A stretch of 64,000 nucleotides of DNA from Streptomyces bikiniensis (GCA_000716465.1 JNWL01000034.1:1-64000), one strand, 5' to 3'. Numbered from the stretch's first letter, positions 48,027-58,016 are shown. A program made the numbers and translations. Notes: a model not told the origin generated them from the sequence alone.

Positions 48027-48998
48027 GTGCAACGCCCGTTCCCCCCACGCCGCTCGACCGCCCTGGCGGCGCTCCTCGCGCTCGCCCTCACCGCCTGCTC
48101 GGCCGCCGGTGCCGAGCCGAAGGACACCAGCGCCCCCACCGCGCCCACCGGAGTCACCGCCACCTCGGGCAGCTCCACCACCGTGCACGTCATGTGGAGC
48201 GCGGCCACCGACGACCGCGCCGTCACCGGCTACGAGGTCCACCTCGACGGCCGCAAGGTCAAGGACCTCCCCGCCACCACCCTCATGACCGACGTCGTCG
48301 GCCTCGCCCCGGCCACCCCCCACCGCTTCACCGTCCGCGCCCGCGACGCCGCCGGCAACGCCTCGCCCCCCAGCGCCGCCGTCGCCGCCACCACCCTCCC
48401 GGCCGCCGCCAAGGACCGCACGCCCCCCACCGCCCCGACCGGCCTCCGCGCCACCCCCGACGGCAGCCGCGCCGCCACCCTCCGCTGGACCCCGGCCCGG
48501 GACGACACCCAGGTCACCGCGTACGACGTCTACCAGGCCGACACCCGCGTCCACACGGTCCCGGGCACCACCACCGGCACCCGTCTCACCGGCCTGCGCC
48601 CCGGCACCGCCTACGCGTTCACCGTCCGCGCCCGCGACGCCGCCGAGAACTCCTCCCCGGACAGCAACACGGTCGACCTCACCACCGCCCCGGCCCCCGG
48701 CGCACCCCCGAACACCGCCCCCACCGACCTCGCCGCCACCGCCGCGAAGGGCGGCGAGATCACCCTCACCTGGACCCCGCCGAAGACGGGCGCCCCGGTC
48801 ACCCACCACGAACTCCACCTCAACGGCCGCTTCGCCACCACCATCGTCTGGGGCACCGCACCGCCCCCCGGCCGCGCCACCTACACCTTCCCGGTCACCG
48901 ACCCCCCGGGCACCCGCTACACCCTCACCCTCCGCGCCCGCCTCCCCGACGGCACCTGGGGCGACTTCTCGGCCCCGAGGACGGTCACCGTGCGCTGA
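48027..48998 (+). CDS. secreted lipoprotein with three fibronectin type III domains
   Basis: A 323-aa protein. The signal peptide has a lipobox (TALAALLALALTACSAAGAE). Three FnIII modules follow at about residues 37-128, 133-222 and 228-323, each with the APTGL or APTDL start, a central W(S/T)xA or WTPP and the RARD(A) strand. No enzyme domain is attached. FnIII modules usually mediate carbohydrate or protein contact on the cell surface. The start is GTG 48027. It stands alone; a 226-bp gap with short direct repeats (CACCGCCTCTTC, CTTCATCGAC) precedes it. Confidence 0.88.
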   Translation: MQRPFPPRRSTALAALLALALTACSAAGAEPKDTSAPTAPTGVTATSGSSTTVHVMWSAATDDRAVTGYEVHLDGRKVKDLPATTLMTDVVGLAPATPHRFTVRARDAAGNASPPSAAVAATTLPAAAKDRTPPTAPTGLRATPDGSRAATLRWTPARDDTQVTAYDVYQADTRVHTVPGTTTGTRLTGLRPGTAYAFTVRARDAAENSSPDSNTVDLTTAPAPGAPPNTAPTDLAATAAKGGEITLTWTPPKTGAPVTHHELHLNGRFATTIVWGTAPPPGRATYTFPVTDPPGTRYTLTLRARLPDGTWGDFSAPRTVTVR

Positions 48999-49081
48999 AC
49001 CCCGGCCCCGAACTGCGGCGACACACCTGCCGCCCGCTCCTTGCAGCCCTGAACCGCCCGCCCGGAACTACCCTGGGAAGC

Positions 49082-50878
49082 GTGGCCGAGACCGTTCTCA
49101 CCAACACCGGGCTCGACAGGTTCCTCGAACTCGTCGGCGGAGCGCCCGAGCACCACGACCCCGCGTTCGCGCGGGCCGCCGAGGCGGTGCTCGGGCTCCT
49201 CGCGCTCCGAGGGGCCGACCGGGGGACGGGGCTGCCCGAGCCGACGCCCGAGCTGACGCGGCAGCTCCTCGTGGAGGACCTGCCGTCGTTCGTGTACGTG
49301 CCGCCCGGCGAGCTCGCGCTCTACCCCGCCGTGCTCGGGGCGCTCGCCGCCCGCTTCGACGGGGACCGCGCCGAGCGGGTCGCCGGAGTGGTCGCGGACG
49401 CCGGGACCGACTTCGAACGGGCCATGCACGATCCCGGCAACCTCACCTGGCACCGCTGGTACGCCTCCCTCCTGCACACCTGCGGCGCCGACCTCACCGA
49501 CGCCGAGGACGTACGGCGCAGGCTCGCCGCCCTCGACGGCGCGCCCCTGCCCGACGGCGTGCGCCGGGCGGACCTCATGGGGCGGACCGCCCTCGCGGAC
49601 GTCCTGCTCACCGAGGCCCTCACGCGCGCGTACGTACGGGACGCCGAGGCGCCGCCGCCCGTCGGGCCGCTGCTCACGGACCACGCCGTCGCGACCGGCA
49701 TCGGACGGGTGGCCACCGCCCTCCAGGACCGGTGGACCGCCGCCGGCCTCGCCGAACAGCTCGCCGGCCCCTACGCCCACTACGCCCCCGGGCCCGACGC
49801 CTTCCCCCACCTCGTCCTGGCCGACGCCCTCCTGGACGAGCACCTCGACCACCACGGCGACCCCGCCGCTCCCGTGCCCCCGCCGCCCGCGATCGGACCC
49901 GGGTCCGCCGAGGAGGACGCGGACGCCCTCCTCGCCGCCGTCGAGGAGCTCGCCGAGGAGGAGTTCGAACCGTACGGGGGCGAGGCCCCGCACCTCCTCT
50001 ACGTGGTCTACCAGCGCGGCTGCTCCGCCGAGTCCGTCGCCCGCAAGGCCGCCGAGTACGAGGACTGGACCGTCGACCCCGCCCTGGAGGACCTGCCCGT
50101 CCCGGTGCCGGACGACGCGCCCGAGGCGTACGCGGTCCCGCCCGTGCCGGAGCTCGTCCGGCTCCTGGGCACCCCGGAGCTGAACGAGGCCGACCGCGCC
50201 CGGCTCGAAGGGCCCGCCCGGGACCTGGCCGCCGTCCTCGACCGGCTCGCCGCCACCGGCCTGGTCTTCCGCACCGGCGACGCCTTCGGGCTCACCCCGC
50301 GCGGCGCCGGCGCCGTGCGCTACCTGCTCGGCGTGCGCGGGGTCGCCGCGCCCGACGCCGCCGAGGCCGCGGCCTGGCCCGCGCCCGTCCTGGTCGCCGC
50401 CGCCGGGAGCTGGCCCGCGCCCGTCGCCGCGCGCGTGCTCGCCGACTGGCTCCACGCGCGCGTGGACACCGCCCACGCCTGGTCCCGACTCCTCGACGCC
50501 CTCGGCACCGTCCACGCCGGCACCTCCGAAGCGGCCGCCACCCGGGGGCTCTTCACCGTCCTGGACACCACCACCGCCCCGCCCGGGGCGCTGCGCGCCG
50601 CCCTCCGCGACCCGGTGCTCGGCGCGTACGCCCTCCGGGCCCTGGAGGACCGCGGCGAGGAGGCCGACCCGGTCCAGGTGCCGACCTCGGCCCGGGCCCT
50701 GCACGTCCTCGACGCGCTGCCCGCCAAGAAGGGGCCCCTGGAGTCCCGCCGCGCCGCCTTCGACGAGACGGCCGCCGCCTGGCCCGGCGGCTCCGCCGCC
50801 CTGGTCCGCGCGATGGCCGGGGCCGACCGCCACGAGGCGGAACGCGTCCTCGGACCGCTCGGCATCGCCCTGCCGTGA
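49082..50878 (+). CDS. large hypothetical protein (598 aa)
   Basis: A soluble, acidic, Ala/Leu-rich protein without a signal peptide or membrane segment. Candidate conserved blocks are LPSFVYVPPGELALYPAVLG, HDPGNLTWHRWYASLLHTCG, a C-terminal winged-helix-like LAATGLVFRTGDAFGLTPRG, and LFTVLDTTTAPPGALRA. I recognise no family. The mixed-helical pattern resembles helix-repeat adaptor proteins. The start is GTG 49082. It is monocistronic, ending at a terminator. Confidence 0.75.
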   Translation: MAETVLTNTGLDRFLELVGGAPEHHDPAFARAAEAVLGLLALRGADRGTGLPEPTPELTRQLLVEDLPSFVYVPPGELALYPAVLGALAARFDGDRAERVAGVVADAGTDFERAMHDPGNLTWHRWYASLLHTCGADLTDAEDVRRRLAALDGAPLPDGVRRADLMGRTALADVLLTEALTRAYVRDAEAPPPVGPLLTDHAVATGIGRVATALQDRWTAAGLAEQLAGPYAHYAPGPDAFPHLVLADALLDEHLDHHGDPAAPVPPPPAIGPGSAEEDADALLAAVEELAEEEFEPYGGEAPHLLYVVYQRGCSAESVARKAAEYEDWTVDPALEDLPVPVPDDAPEAYAVPPVPELVRLLGTPELNEADRARLEGPARDLAAVLDRLAATGLVFRTGDAFGLTPRGAGAVRYLLGVRGVAAPDAAEAAAWPAPVLVAAAGSWPAPVAARVLADWLHARVDTAHAWSRLLDALGTVHAGTSEAAATRGLFTVLDTTTAPPGALRAALRDPVLGAYALRALEDRGEEADPVQVPTSARALHVLDALPAKKGPLESRRAAFDETAAAWPGGSAALVRAMAGADRHEAERVLGPLGIALP

Positions 50879-50898
50879 CGCGGGGGAGCGGGAAAAGG

Positions 50899-50945
50899 GA
50901 CGGGCCCCGCTCCCGGTGCTGTGCGACACCGGGGCGGGGCCCGTC
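50899..50945. terminator. bidirectional terminator
   Basis: GACGGGCCCCGCTCCCGGTG (50899-50918) pairs with CACCGGGGCGGGGCCCGTC (50927-50945) with one bulged base. It separates the hypothetical gene from the convergent malate synthase. Confidence 0.75.
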
Positions 50946-51010
50946 CTGAACGCCGTCCGACGACTGTGCGGGCAGCCGGATCAGCGGTACGGGGCGACCG
51001 TACGACCGAG

Positions 51011-52633
51011 TCAGCCGACCAGCTGCTCGTACGCCGGGAGGGTCAGGAAGTCCGCGTAGTCCGCGTCGAGGGAGACGTGGAGCAGCAGGTCGTGGGCCTG
51101 CTGCCACTTTCCGGCGGTGAAGGCCTCCTCGCCGATCTCGGCGCGGATCGCGGCCAGTTCCTCGGCGGCGACCCGGCGGGCCAGCTCCGGGGTGGCCGTC
51201 TCGCCGTTCTCGAAGACGACGCCCGCGTTGATCCACTGCCAGATCTGGGAGCGGGAGATCTCGGCGGTGGCCGCGTCCTCCATCAGGTTGAAGATGGCGA
51301 CGGCGCCGAGGCCGCGCAGCCACGCCTCGATGTAGCGGATGCCGACCTGGACGGCGTTGCGCAGGCCGTCGTAGGTGGGCTTCGCGTCGAGCGAGTCGAT
51401 TGCGATCAGGTCGCCGGCCGCGACGGAGACGTCCTCGCGCAGGCGGTCCTTCTGGTTCGGCTTCTCGCCGAGGACGGCGTCGAAGGAGGCCATCGCGATC
51501 GGCACCAGGTCGGGGTGGGCGACCCAGGAGCCGTCGAAGCCGTCGCCGGCCTCGCGGTCCTTGTCGGCCTTGACCTTCTCGAACGCGACCTTGTTGACCT
51601 CGGCGTCCCTGCGGGACGGGATGAAGGCCGCCATGCCGCCGATCGCGTGCGCGCCGCGCTTGTGGCAGGTGCGCACGAGGAGTTCGGTGTACGCGCGCAT
51701 GAACGGGGCCGTCATCGTGACCGCGTTGCGGTCCGGCAGGACGAACTTGGCGCCGCCGTCGCGGAAGTTCTTGACGATGGAGAAGAGGTAGTCCCAGCGG
51801 CCCGCGTTCAGGCCGGCGGCGTGGTCGCGGAGCTCGTAGAGGATCTCCTCCATCTCGTACGCGGCCGTGATGGTCTCGATGAGGACCGTGGCGCGGACGG
51901 TGCCCTGCGGGATGCCGACGTAGTCCTGGGCGAAGACGAAGATCTCGTTCCAGAGGCGGGCCTCCAGGTGCGACTCCGTCTTCGGCAGGTAGAAGTACGG
52001 GCCCTTGCCGAGGTCGATCAGGCGCCGGGCGTTGTGGAAGAAGTACAGGCCGAAGTCGACGAGCGCGCCGGGGACGGGCCGTCCCTCGAAGGTGAGGTGG
52101 CGCTCCTCCAGGTGCCAGCCGCGCGGCCGCATGACGACCGTGGCCAGCTCCTCGGCGGGCTTGAGGGCGTACGACTTGCCGGAGCGCGGGTCCGTGAAGT
52201 CGATGTTCCGGGTGTACGCGTCGATCAGGTTGAGCTGGCCCAGGACCACGTTCTCCCAGGTCGGCGCCGAGGCGTCCTCGAAGTCCGCGAGCCACACCTT
52301 CGCGCCGGAGTTGAGCGCGTTGATCGTCATCTTGCGGTCGGTGGGGCCGGTGATCTCGACCCGGCGGTCGTTCAGGGCCGCCGGGGCCGGCGCGACCTTC
52401 CAGGAGTCGTCGGCGCGGATCGCGGCGGTCTCCGGGAGGAAGTCCAGGGTGGACGTGCGGGCGATCTCGGCGCGGCGCTCCGCCCGGCGGGCGAGGAGCT
52501 CGTCCCGGCGCGGGGTGAACCGGCGGTGCAGTTCGGCGACGAAGGCCAGGGCGGCCTCGGTGAGTACCTCTTCCTGGCGCGGCAGGGGCTCGGCATCGAC
52601 GACGGCCAGGGGGGACGGCGCTGGTGCGGACAT
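51011..52633 (-). CDS. aceB: malate synthase A (purine/glyoxylate copy)
   Basis: A 540-aa malate synthase, clearly paralogous to the 17.7-19.3 kb copy (shared [70 protein letters not shown]). The start is ATG 52633 with GGAAGTG upstream. Its promoter carries tandem motif-1 operators and a degenerate motif-2 site, unlike the aceA-linked copy. It therefore probably disposes of glyoxylate from allantoin breakdown. Confidence 0.95.
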   Translation of the reverse strand: MSAPAPSPLAVVDAEPLPRQEEVLTEAALAFVAELHRRFTPRRDELLARRAERRAEIARTSTLDFLPETAAIRADDSWKVAPAPAALNDRRVEITGPTDRKMTINALNSGAKVWLADFEDASAPTWENVVLGQLNLIDAYTRNIDFTDPRSGKSYALKPAEELATVVMRPRGWHLEERHLTFEGRPVPGALVDFGLYFFHNARRLIDLGKGPYFYLPKTESHLEARLWNEIFVFAQDYVGIPQGTVRATVLIETITAAYEMEEILYELRDHAAGLNAGRWDYLFSIVKNFRDGGAKFVLPDRNAVTMTAPFMRAYTELLVRTCHKRGAHAIGGMAAFIPSRRDAEVNKVAFEKVKADKDREAGDGFDGSWVAHPDLVPIAMASFDAVLGEKPNQKDRLREDVSVAAGDLIAIDSLDAKPTYDGLRNAVQVGIRYIEAWLRGLGAVAIFNLMEDAATAEISRSQIWQWINAGVVFENGETATPELARRVAAEELAAIRAEIGEEAFTAGKWQQAHDLLLHVSLDADYADFLTLPAYEQLVG

Positions 52634-52757
52634 GAACTGTCACTTCCTTCAGCGGACTTCGCGGGCGGTGCCAGGCGGCCGCCGGGCGTCACGGGACGGC
52701 ACGGAGTGCCACCGGAGCCGAGATACGGCCGCGAGCGCCGTCTGGAGTAGCAGGCGC

Positions 52758-52810
52758 TTCTGAACAGTGGATACTAGTTTCCTCATGGTGGAAGTTCAAT
52801 GGTTTGTTGA
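52758..52810. promoter_or_regulatory. motif-1 pair plus degenerate motif-2 before the second malate synthase
   Basis: TTCTGAACAGTGGAT (52758-52772, degenerate) and TTCCTCATGGTGGAA (52779-52793) start 21 bp apart. TCAATGGTTTGTTGA (52796-52810) follows, a motif-2 palindrome with one changed base. All lie 124-177 bp from the ATG. The spacing match to gcl and hyi makes chance unlikely, though the outer site is weak. Confidence 0.6.
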
Positions 52811-52912
52811 TGTCGAGATTCTCCGGATCGACAGAAAGCGGCGCTCAGTGCCAGGCCGCTCACTCCCGGTCGCCCACCCGGAAGCGCCCCTTCCGCAATG
52901 CTCGCTCCGGGC

Positions 52913-53551
52913 TCACTCCAGGCGTGACAGATCCGCCTCCGTGTCGATGTCGTAGGGCTCCGCCACGTCCGAGCAGTCCACCGGCGTGATCGCGTCCCGG
53001 TGCGCCGCCAGGTAGTCCCGCGCGCCCCGGTCGCCCACCGCCGTCTCCGCGACGCCCGCCCAGTGCCCGGCGCCGAACAGCACCGGATGGCCCCGCCGCC
53101 CGTCGTACGAGGCCGCCGCGAGCGAGTCCCGCGAGCCGTACGCCGCCCGGACCCGGGCCACCGCCTCCGCCCCGATCCCCGGCTGGTCGACCAGGGACAC
53201 GAGCGCCGCGTCCACCCCGCGCGGGTCGGCGGCGAGCGACGCGAGCCCGGCCCGGAGCGAGGAGCCCATCCCCGCCTCCCACTCCGGGTTGTCCACCAGG
53301 ACGCACCCGGGCAGCTCCGCCCGCTCCCGCACGGCGTCCGCCGACGCCCCGAGCACCACGTGCACCACCTCGCACCCGGCCGCCCGCAGCACCCCCACCG
53401 CGTGCTCCACCAGGGGGCGGCCCCGATGCGCGAGGAGCGCCTTGGGCCGGCCTCCGAGTCGCCGTCCGCCCCCGGCGGCGAGCAGCAGACCGGCCACGAC
53501 GGGGGAGCGGTCGGAGGGGAACGGGTCGGTTCGGTCTTCCGGAGTCGTCAT
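52913..53551 (-). CDS. MobA-like NTP transferase (molybdenum-cofactor cytidylyltransferase type)
   Basis: A 212-aa nucleotidyltransferase. The N-terminal motif is GLLLAAGGGRRLGGRPKALL, and SLVDQPGIG and YDGRRGHPVLF follow. This MocA/PucB branch attaches CMP to molybdopterin for xanthine-dehydrogenase-class enzymes. Xanthine dehydrogenase itself is not in the window, but the purine-degradation context fits. ATG 53551 is chosen for family length; ATG 53569 is possible and neither has a strong ribosome site. Confidence 0.82.
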   Translation of the reverse strand: MTTPEDRTDPFPSDRSPVVAGLLLAAGGGRRLGGRPKALLAHRGRPLVEHAVGVLRAAGCEVVHVVLGASADAVRERAELPGCVLVDNPEWEAGMGSSLRAGLASLAADPRGVDAALVSLVDQPGIGAEAVARVRAAYGSRDSLAAASYDGRRGHPVLFGAGHWAGVAETAVGDRGARDYLAAHRDAITPVDCSDVAEPYDIDTEADLSRLE

Positions 53552-53767
53552 GGAGACTGCATACCGCATCCGGACGGAAACACACGGTTGCCCGAATCAG
53601 CCTTGCGGGGGGTGGCGCGAGGGGTGGCGAAGGAGTTAACTGGCCCGACTCGCGGCGCCCGACCGCCGTCCGGAGTCGTCCGGAGGGGGCGGTCCGGGGC
53701 GTTCCGCGTGCTCGGGGTGTGGAGTGGTGTGGAGTTCTGCGCACGGTGTCGTGCGAGGGGGAGAACC

Positions 53768-54094
53768 ATGTTGCGAAGCGTGGAGCAGAGGCCGGTGGGC
53801 ATCGAGGGCGTGGACCCCAGGGTGACCGAACTGAGGTCGGCCGTGTCCCGCCTCCGGCGCGAACTCGCCTCGCACCGAGCCGAGTTGACGGACCGGGAGA
53901 TCGCCGAGGGAGAGCTCGCGGCGCTGGACGCCATGGCGCTCGGCGGCGCTCCGGAGGTACGGCGGCTGCGCCGCTCCCTGCTGATCGTCGCGGGCTGCGT
54001 CGGCTCCGTCAGCGCGCTCGCGGACGCCCTCGCGGGGGTCCGCCGGGCCGTCGAGCTGTTCGGCGCGCCGCCGGAGCGCGGTACGGAGAACTGA
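53768..54094 (+). CDS. small DUF5955-like protein
   Basis: A 108-aa soluble protein, predicted all helical: PRVTELRSAVSRLRRELASH (coiled-coil-like), AEGELAALDAMALGGAPEVR, then a hydrophobic helix SLLIVAGCVGSVSALADALA. Similar to small proteins of unknown function common in Streptomyces (DUF5955, from memory). The start is ATG 53768 behind GAGGGGGAG. It converges on the response-regulator gene. Confidence 0.75.
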   Translation: MLRSVEQRPVGIEGVDPRVTELRSAVSRLRRELASHRAELTDREIAEGELAALDAMALGGAPEVRRLRRSLLIVAGCVGSVSALADALAGVRRAVELFGAPPERGTEN

Positions 54095-54127
54095 GGGGTC
54101 GTCGAGCGGCGGCCCGGTCCCGGGTGC

Positions 54128-54754
54128 CTACCGTCTGATCAGCCGCCGGGCCGTCGCCGCCGCCACCGCCGCCGTACGGGAGTCCACGCCCAGCTTCGCG
54201 AAGACGTGGACCAGATGGGACTTCACCGTCGCCTGGCTCAGGAACAGCGCCTTGCTGATCTGCGCGTTCGACAGGCCCTCGCCGACCAGTTGGAGCACCT
54301 CCAGCTCGCGCTTGGTCAGCGCCTCCGCAGGGGTCCGCATCCGGTCCATCAACCGGTGCGCCACCGCCGGCGCGAGCGCCGACTGCCCGGCCGCCGCCGT
54401 CCGCACCGCCGCCGCCAGCTCCTCCGGCGGCGCGTCCTTCAGGAGGTAGCCGCAGGCGCCCGCCTCCACCGCCGCCAGGATGTCCGCGTCCGTGTCGTAC
54501 GTCGTCAGGACCAGCACCTTCGGCCCGCCCGGCGCCGCCGTGATCGCCGCCGTCGCCTCCGAACCGTGCATCCCCGCGCCGAACTGGAGGTCCATCAGGA
54601 CCACGTCCACGCCCCCGGCGGCGGCCAGCTCCACCGCGCGCTCGGCGGTGGCGGCCTCCGCGACGACCGCGAAGTCCGGCTCGGTGTCCAGGACCGCGCG
54701 CAGGCCCGCCCGTACCACCGGATGGTCGTCGGCGAGCAGAAGGCGGACGGTCAT
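54128..54754 (-). CDS. NarL/LuxR-family response regulator
   Basis: A 208-aa regulator. The receiver has LLLADDHPVVRAGLRAVLDT (acidic pair), VDVVLMDLQFG (phospho-Asp) and GYLLKDAPPEEL (conserved Lys). The C-terminal LuxR helix-turn-helix is LTKRELEVLQLVGEGLSNAQ, then SQATVKSHLVHVFAKLGV. ATG 54754 overlaps the kinase stop by 4 bp. It probably controls the ABC exporter divergent from the kinase gene. Confidence 0.93.
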   Translation of the reverse strand: MTVRLLLADDHPVVRAGLRAVLDTEPDFAVVAEAATAERAVELAAAGGVDVVLMDLQFGAGMHGSEATAAITAAPGGPKVLVLTTYDTDADILAAVEAGACGYLLKDAPPEELAAAVRTAAAGQSALAPAVAHRLMDRMRTPAEALTKRELEVLQLVGEGLSNAQISKALFLSQATVKSHLVHVFAKLGVDSRTAAVAAATARRLIRR

Positions 54755-56013
54755 GCGGAACCTCCGGTGGTGGGGGAGCGGTCCTCGGGGGACAGCGGAA
54801 GGGAGACGGCGACGGCGGTGCCCTGGCCCGGCGCGGACTCGACGGTGAACGTGCCGCCGAGCGACTCCGCCCGCGACCGCATCGCCGGAAGCCCGAAGCC
54901 GCCCTCGGACGAGGGGCGCACGGAACCGGGCTCGAAGCCCTCCCCGTCGTCGACCACGTCCAGGGTCACCGACGCGTCCATGAACGACAGGGTGATCTCC
55001 GCGCGCGAGGCCGAGGCGTGCCGCACCGTGTTCGCGAGGGCCGACTGCGCGATCCGCAGCAGCGCCACCTCGTACGGGGTCGGCAGCTCCACCGGCGTCC
55101 CGCTCACCGAGAACCGGACCCGGGGGCCCGTCCCCGGCCCGTGCGTACCCGTTCCCGGCCCGTACGGCCCCGCCCCCGGCTCGCACAGGCGTTCCAGGGC
55201 CGCCGCCAGCGAGCCGTGCTCCAGGTCCGACGGCGTCAGGGCCCGGACGAAGCGCCGCGCCTCCGCCAGGTTGTCCTGCGCGGCCCGGCGCGCCCGCTCG
55301 ATGTGCCCGGCGGCGGGGGAGCCCGGCGGCAGCGCCCGCTCGGCCGCCCGCAGCAGCAGCTGGATCGAGGACAGGCCCTGCGCGAGCGTGTCGTGGATCT
55401 CCCGCGCGAGCCGTTCCCGCTCGGCCAGCGTCCCCGCGTGCCGCTCCGCCGCCGCCAGCTCCGCCCGCGTCGCGACCAGCTCCTCGATGAGCCGGCGCCG
55501 CCGCTCGCTCTCCCGGTACAGCGCCTGGTAGCCGAGGACCGTCGCCACCGCGACCGCCGCGCCGAGCAGCGGACCGATGAAGACCCCCGGGTTGAGCGCG
55601 GCGCCGTGCCCCACGTACGAGAGGATCGCCGCGCCCGCCGTGAGCGCCACGGCCGGCAGCGACCAGCGGACGGGCAGCAGGTGCAGCTGGAGGAAGTACA
55701 GCGGGAACGCCACCCAGAGCGCCTCCGGCGTCAGCCAGAGCATCACCAGCCAGGACGCGCCCAGGATCCCCAGCCAAGCGCCGGCCGCCCGCCGGGAGGT
55801 CCGTACCGCCGGCAGGTACGACCCCGCCGCGTAGACCGCCCCCGTCACCGCCGCCGCCACCGTCCCGGCGGCCGAGTGCGCCCGCACCGCCGCCAGGACG
55901 AGCAGGCCCGCCATGAGCAGGTGCAGACAGAGGCGCAGCACGAGCGGGGCGGGGGTGAGGGAGCGACGGGCGGGGCGGCGGGAGGAGGGGTGGAGGGGGG
56001 AGTCGGGAGCCAT
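54751..56013 (-). CDS. sensor histidine kinase (HisKA_3 type)
   Basis: A 420-aa membrane kinase with about five TM segments in the first 170 residues (LHLLMAGLLVLAAVRA and on). The phospho-acceptor box is LAREIHDTLAQGLSSIQLLL. The HATPase domain has ALANTVRHASA, DVVDDGEGFEPG and GGFGLPAMRSRAESLGGTF. A Gly/Pro/Thr-rich repeat insert (GPYGPGTGTHGPGTG) interrupts the linker before the ATPase domain. The signal is unknown. The start is ATG 56013. Confidence 0.92.
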   Translation of the reverse strand: MAPDSPLHPSSRRPARRSLTPAPLVLRLCLHLLMAGLLVLAAVRAHSAAGTVAAAVTGAVYAAGSYLPAVRTSRRAAGAWLGILGASWLVMLWLTPEALWVAFPLYFLQLHLLPVRWSLPAVALTAGAAILSYVGHGAALNPGVFIGPLLGAAVAVATVLGYQALYRESERRRRLIEELVATRAELAAAERHAGTLAERERLAREIHDTLAQGLSSIQLLLRAAERALPPGSPAAGHIERARRAAQDNLAEARRFVRALTPSDLEHGSLAAALERLCEPGAGPYGPGTGTHGPGTGPRVRFSVSGTPVELPTPYEVALLRIAQSALANTVRHASASRAEITLSFMDASVTLDVVDDGEGFEPGSVRPSSEGGFGLPAMRSRAESLGGTFTVESAPGQGTAVAVSLPLSPEDRSPTTGGSA

Positions 56014-56113
56014 GGTTCCTCCAGGTTAGACAGCGGGCGGGTGACCCGGCTCAACCGAAAGTTCGATTGCGGGGCCATCCGCCGCGCGATGCCCGCGAGG
56101 GGGTGCGCGGACC

Positions 56114-57205
56114 ATGCTGGGCGGCATGTTCGTGGCATGGAGAGACATGGGATTCGCCAAGGGGCGGTTCGCCCTCATGGGTGCGGTGGTCGTCCTGATC
56201 ACCCTGCTCGTGGGGCTGCTGTCCGGGCTGACCGCCGGACTCGCGCGGGAGAACGTCTCCGCGATCACCGGGCTGCCCGCCGACCGGCTGGCCTTCGCGG
56301 CGCCGCCGTCCGGGCGTTCGGCCTCCTTCACCGACTCGGCGGTGACGGAGGAACAGTGGCGGGCGTGGGCGCGGCGGCCCGGGGTGACGGACGCGGAGCC
56401 GCTCGGCATCCGCACCCTCGGAGCCACCGCGGGCGACCGCACCGCCTCCGTCTCCGCCTTCGGTACGGAGCCGGGGTCCGGGCTCGCGCCCGCGCCCGTC
56501 GCCGACGGGAAGGCGGTCCTGTCGGAGCCGGCGGCCGAGGAACTGGGCGCGGACGCCGGGGACACGGTCCGCCTCGGCCCCCTGGAGGTCGTCGTCGCGG
56601 CCGTCTCCGGCGACGCCTCGTACAGCCACACCCCCGTCGTGTGGACCTCCCTGGACGACTGGCGGAAGGTCGACCGGAGCGGCACCGCCGCGCGGGAGCA
56701 GGCCACCGTCATCGCCCTGCGCGGGGACGGCGGGACCGACTGGGCGGCCGGTGACGCGGCCCTCGGCACCGAGGCGCGGACCGTCGGGGACGCCCTCGCC
56801 GCCATCGGCTCCCACCAGGCGGAGAACGGCTCCCTCCAGCTCATGCGCGGCTTCCTCTTCGCGATCTCCGCGCTGGTCATCGGGGCCTTCTTCACCGTCT
56901 GGACCATCCAGCGCGCCGGTGACGTCGCCGTCCTCAAGGCGCTCGGCGCCTCCACCCCGTACCTCCTCAAGGACGCCCTCGGGCAGGCCGTCCTCGTGCT
57001 CGTCGCGGGCACCCTGCTCGGCACCGGGCTCGCGGTCGGCATCGGCGCCCTGATCGGCGGCGGGGACGTGCCCTTCGTCCTGGAGCCGCTCACCGTCCTC
57101 GGTCCGGCCGCCGTCATCGCCGTGCTCGGCGTGCTCGGCGCGACCCTGTCCGTCCGGCGGATCACCGCCGTCGACCCCCTCACGGCCCTGGGCAGCGCCC
57201 GGTGA
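56114..57205 (+). CDS. ABC transporter permease, FtsX/MacB/DevC type
   Basis: A 363-aa membrane protein with four TM segments: one N-terminal (FALMGAVVVLITLLVGLLSG) and three C-terminal around a FtsX domain (AISALVIGAFFTVWTIQRAG, DVAVLKALGASTPYLLKDAL). A large extracytoplasmic domain lies between. Typical of exporters of lipids, peptides or envelope stress systems. The start is ATG 56114; ATG 56126 is possible. It is divergent from the two-component system. Confidence 0.9.
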   Translation: MLGGMFVAWRDMGFAKGRFALMGAVVVLITLLVGLLSGLTAGLARENVSAITGLPADRLAFAAPPSGRSASFTDSAVTEEQWRAWARRPGVTDAEPLGIRTLGATAGDRTASVSAFGTEPGSGLAPAPVADGKAVLSEPAAEELGADAGDTVRLGPLEVVVAAVSGDASYSHTPVVWTSLDDWRKVDRSGTAAREQATVIALRGDGGTDWAAGDAALGTEARTVGDALAAIGSHQAENGSLQLMRGFLFAISALVIGAFFTVWTIQRAGDVAVLKALGASTPYLLKDALGQAVLVLVAGTLLGTGLAVGIGALIGGGDVPFVLEPLTVLGPAAVIAVLGVLGATLSVRRITAVDPLTALGSAR

Positions 57206-57265
57206 GCCACCCCGCCACGCAAGGCAGCGCCCGATGAACCCCCTCGCCATCCACCGGAGCACCCG

Positions 57266-57946
57266 ATGAGCCTCGTCCTCGACGCCGTCACCCTCACCTA
57301 TCCCGACGGCGACGGCCGGATCACCGCCCTCGACTCCGTCTCCCTCGCCGTCCCCGCCGGGTCCCTCACGGCGGTCGTCGGACCCTCCGGTTCCGGCAAG
57401 TCCAGCCTGCTCGCGGTGGCCGCCACCCTCGTCACCCCGGACCGGGGTCGGGTCCTCGTCGCCGGTACGGACACGGGGGCGCTCACCCCGGCCGGCCGGG
57501 CGGAGCTGCGGCGCGAGCACATCGGGATCGTCTTCCAGCAGCCCAACCTGCTGCCCTCGCTGAGCGCGGTGGAGCAGCTGCAGGTGATGGCCCACCTGTC
57601 GGGCCGTTCCCCGAAGGCGGTACGGGGCCGGGCCCTGGAACTGCTCGACGCGGTGGGCCTCGCGGACCTGGCCGGACGTCGGCCGCACCGCCTTTCGGGC
57701 GGCCAGCGGCAGCGCGTCAACATCGCGCGGGCCCTGGTGAACGAGCCGTCCGTCCTCCTGGTGGACGAGCCGACCAGCGCCCTCGACCACGAGCGGGGGG
57801 CGGCGGTCATGGACCTCCTCGCCCGCCTGGCGGGGGAGCGGGGCACGGCGACGGTCCTGGTCACCCACGACCGGACCCATCTGTCCCGGGCGGACCGCAC
57901 GGTCGCGGTCCGGGACGGGCGGCTCTCGGAGGCCGTACCGGCGTGA
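57266..57946 (+). CDS. ABC transporter ATP-binding protein, LolD/MacB type
   Basis: A 226-aa ATPase. Walker A is GPSGSGKSSLL, the Q-loop GIVFQQPNLLPSLS, the signature LSGGQRQRVNIARALV, Walker B LLVDEPTSALD, and the H-loop VTHDRTHL. It pairs with the FtsX-type permease 60 bp upstream. The downstream 20-bp stem closes the operon. Confidence 0.94.
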   Translation: MSLVLDAVTLTYPDGDGRITALDSVSLAVPAGSLTAVVGPSGSGKSSLLAVAATLVTPDRGRVLVAGTDTGALTPAGRAELRREHIGIVFQQPNLLPSLSAVEQLQVMAHLSGRSPKAVRGRALELLDAVGLADLAGRRPHRLSGGQRQRVNIARALVNEPSVLLVDEPTSALDHERGAAVMDLLARLAGERGTATVLVTHDRTHLSRADRTVAVRDGRLSEAVPA

Positions 57947-57961
57947 CGCCGGCCCTTCACG

Positions 57962-58004
57962 CGCGAGGGCGCCCGGAACCACGGAGGTTCCGGGCGCCCT
58001 CGCG
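57962..58004. terminator. bidirectional terminator, near-perfect 20-bp stem
   Basis: CGCGAGGGCGCCCGGAACC (57962-57980) and GGTTCCGGGCGCCCTCGCG (57986-58004) pair perfectly around a 5-nt loop; the flanking G57961/C58005 adds one pair. It sits between the ABC ATPase and the convergent IclR-type gene. Confidence 0.85.
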
Positions 58005-58016
58005 CACGAGTGCGGT

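Noticed and set aside
49732..50949. 405-aa + strand frame within the 598-aa hypothetical gene
   Set aside because: Arg/Pro-dominated translation typical of the wrong frame; the overlapping 598-aa frame has the normal third-position GC pattern.
51117..51335. Small + strand ORFs antisense to malate synthase
   Set aside because: They lie wholly antisense to a strongly conserved enzyme gene, with Ser/Arg-rich shadow composition.
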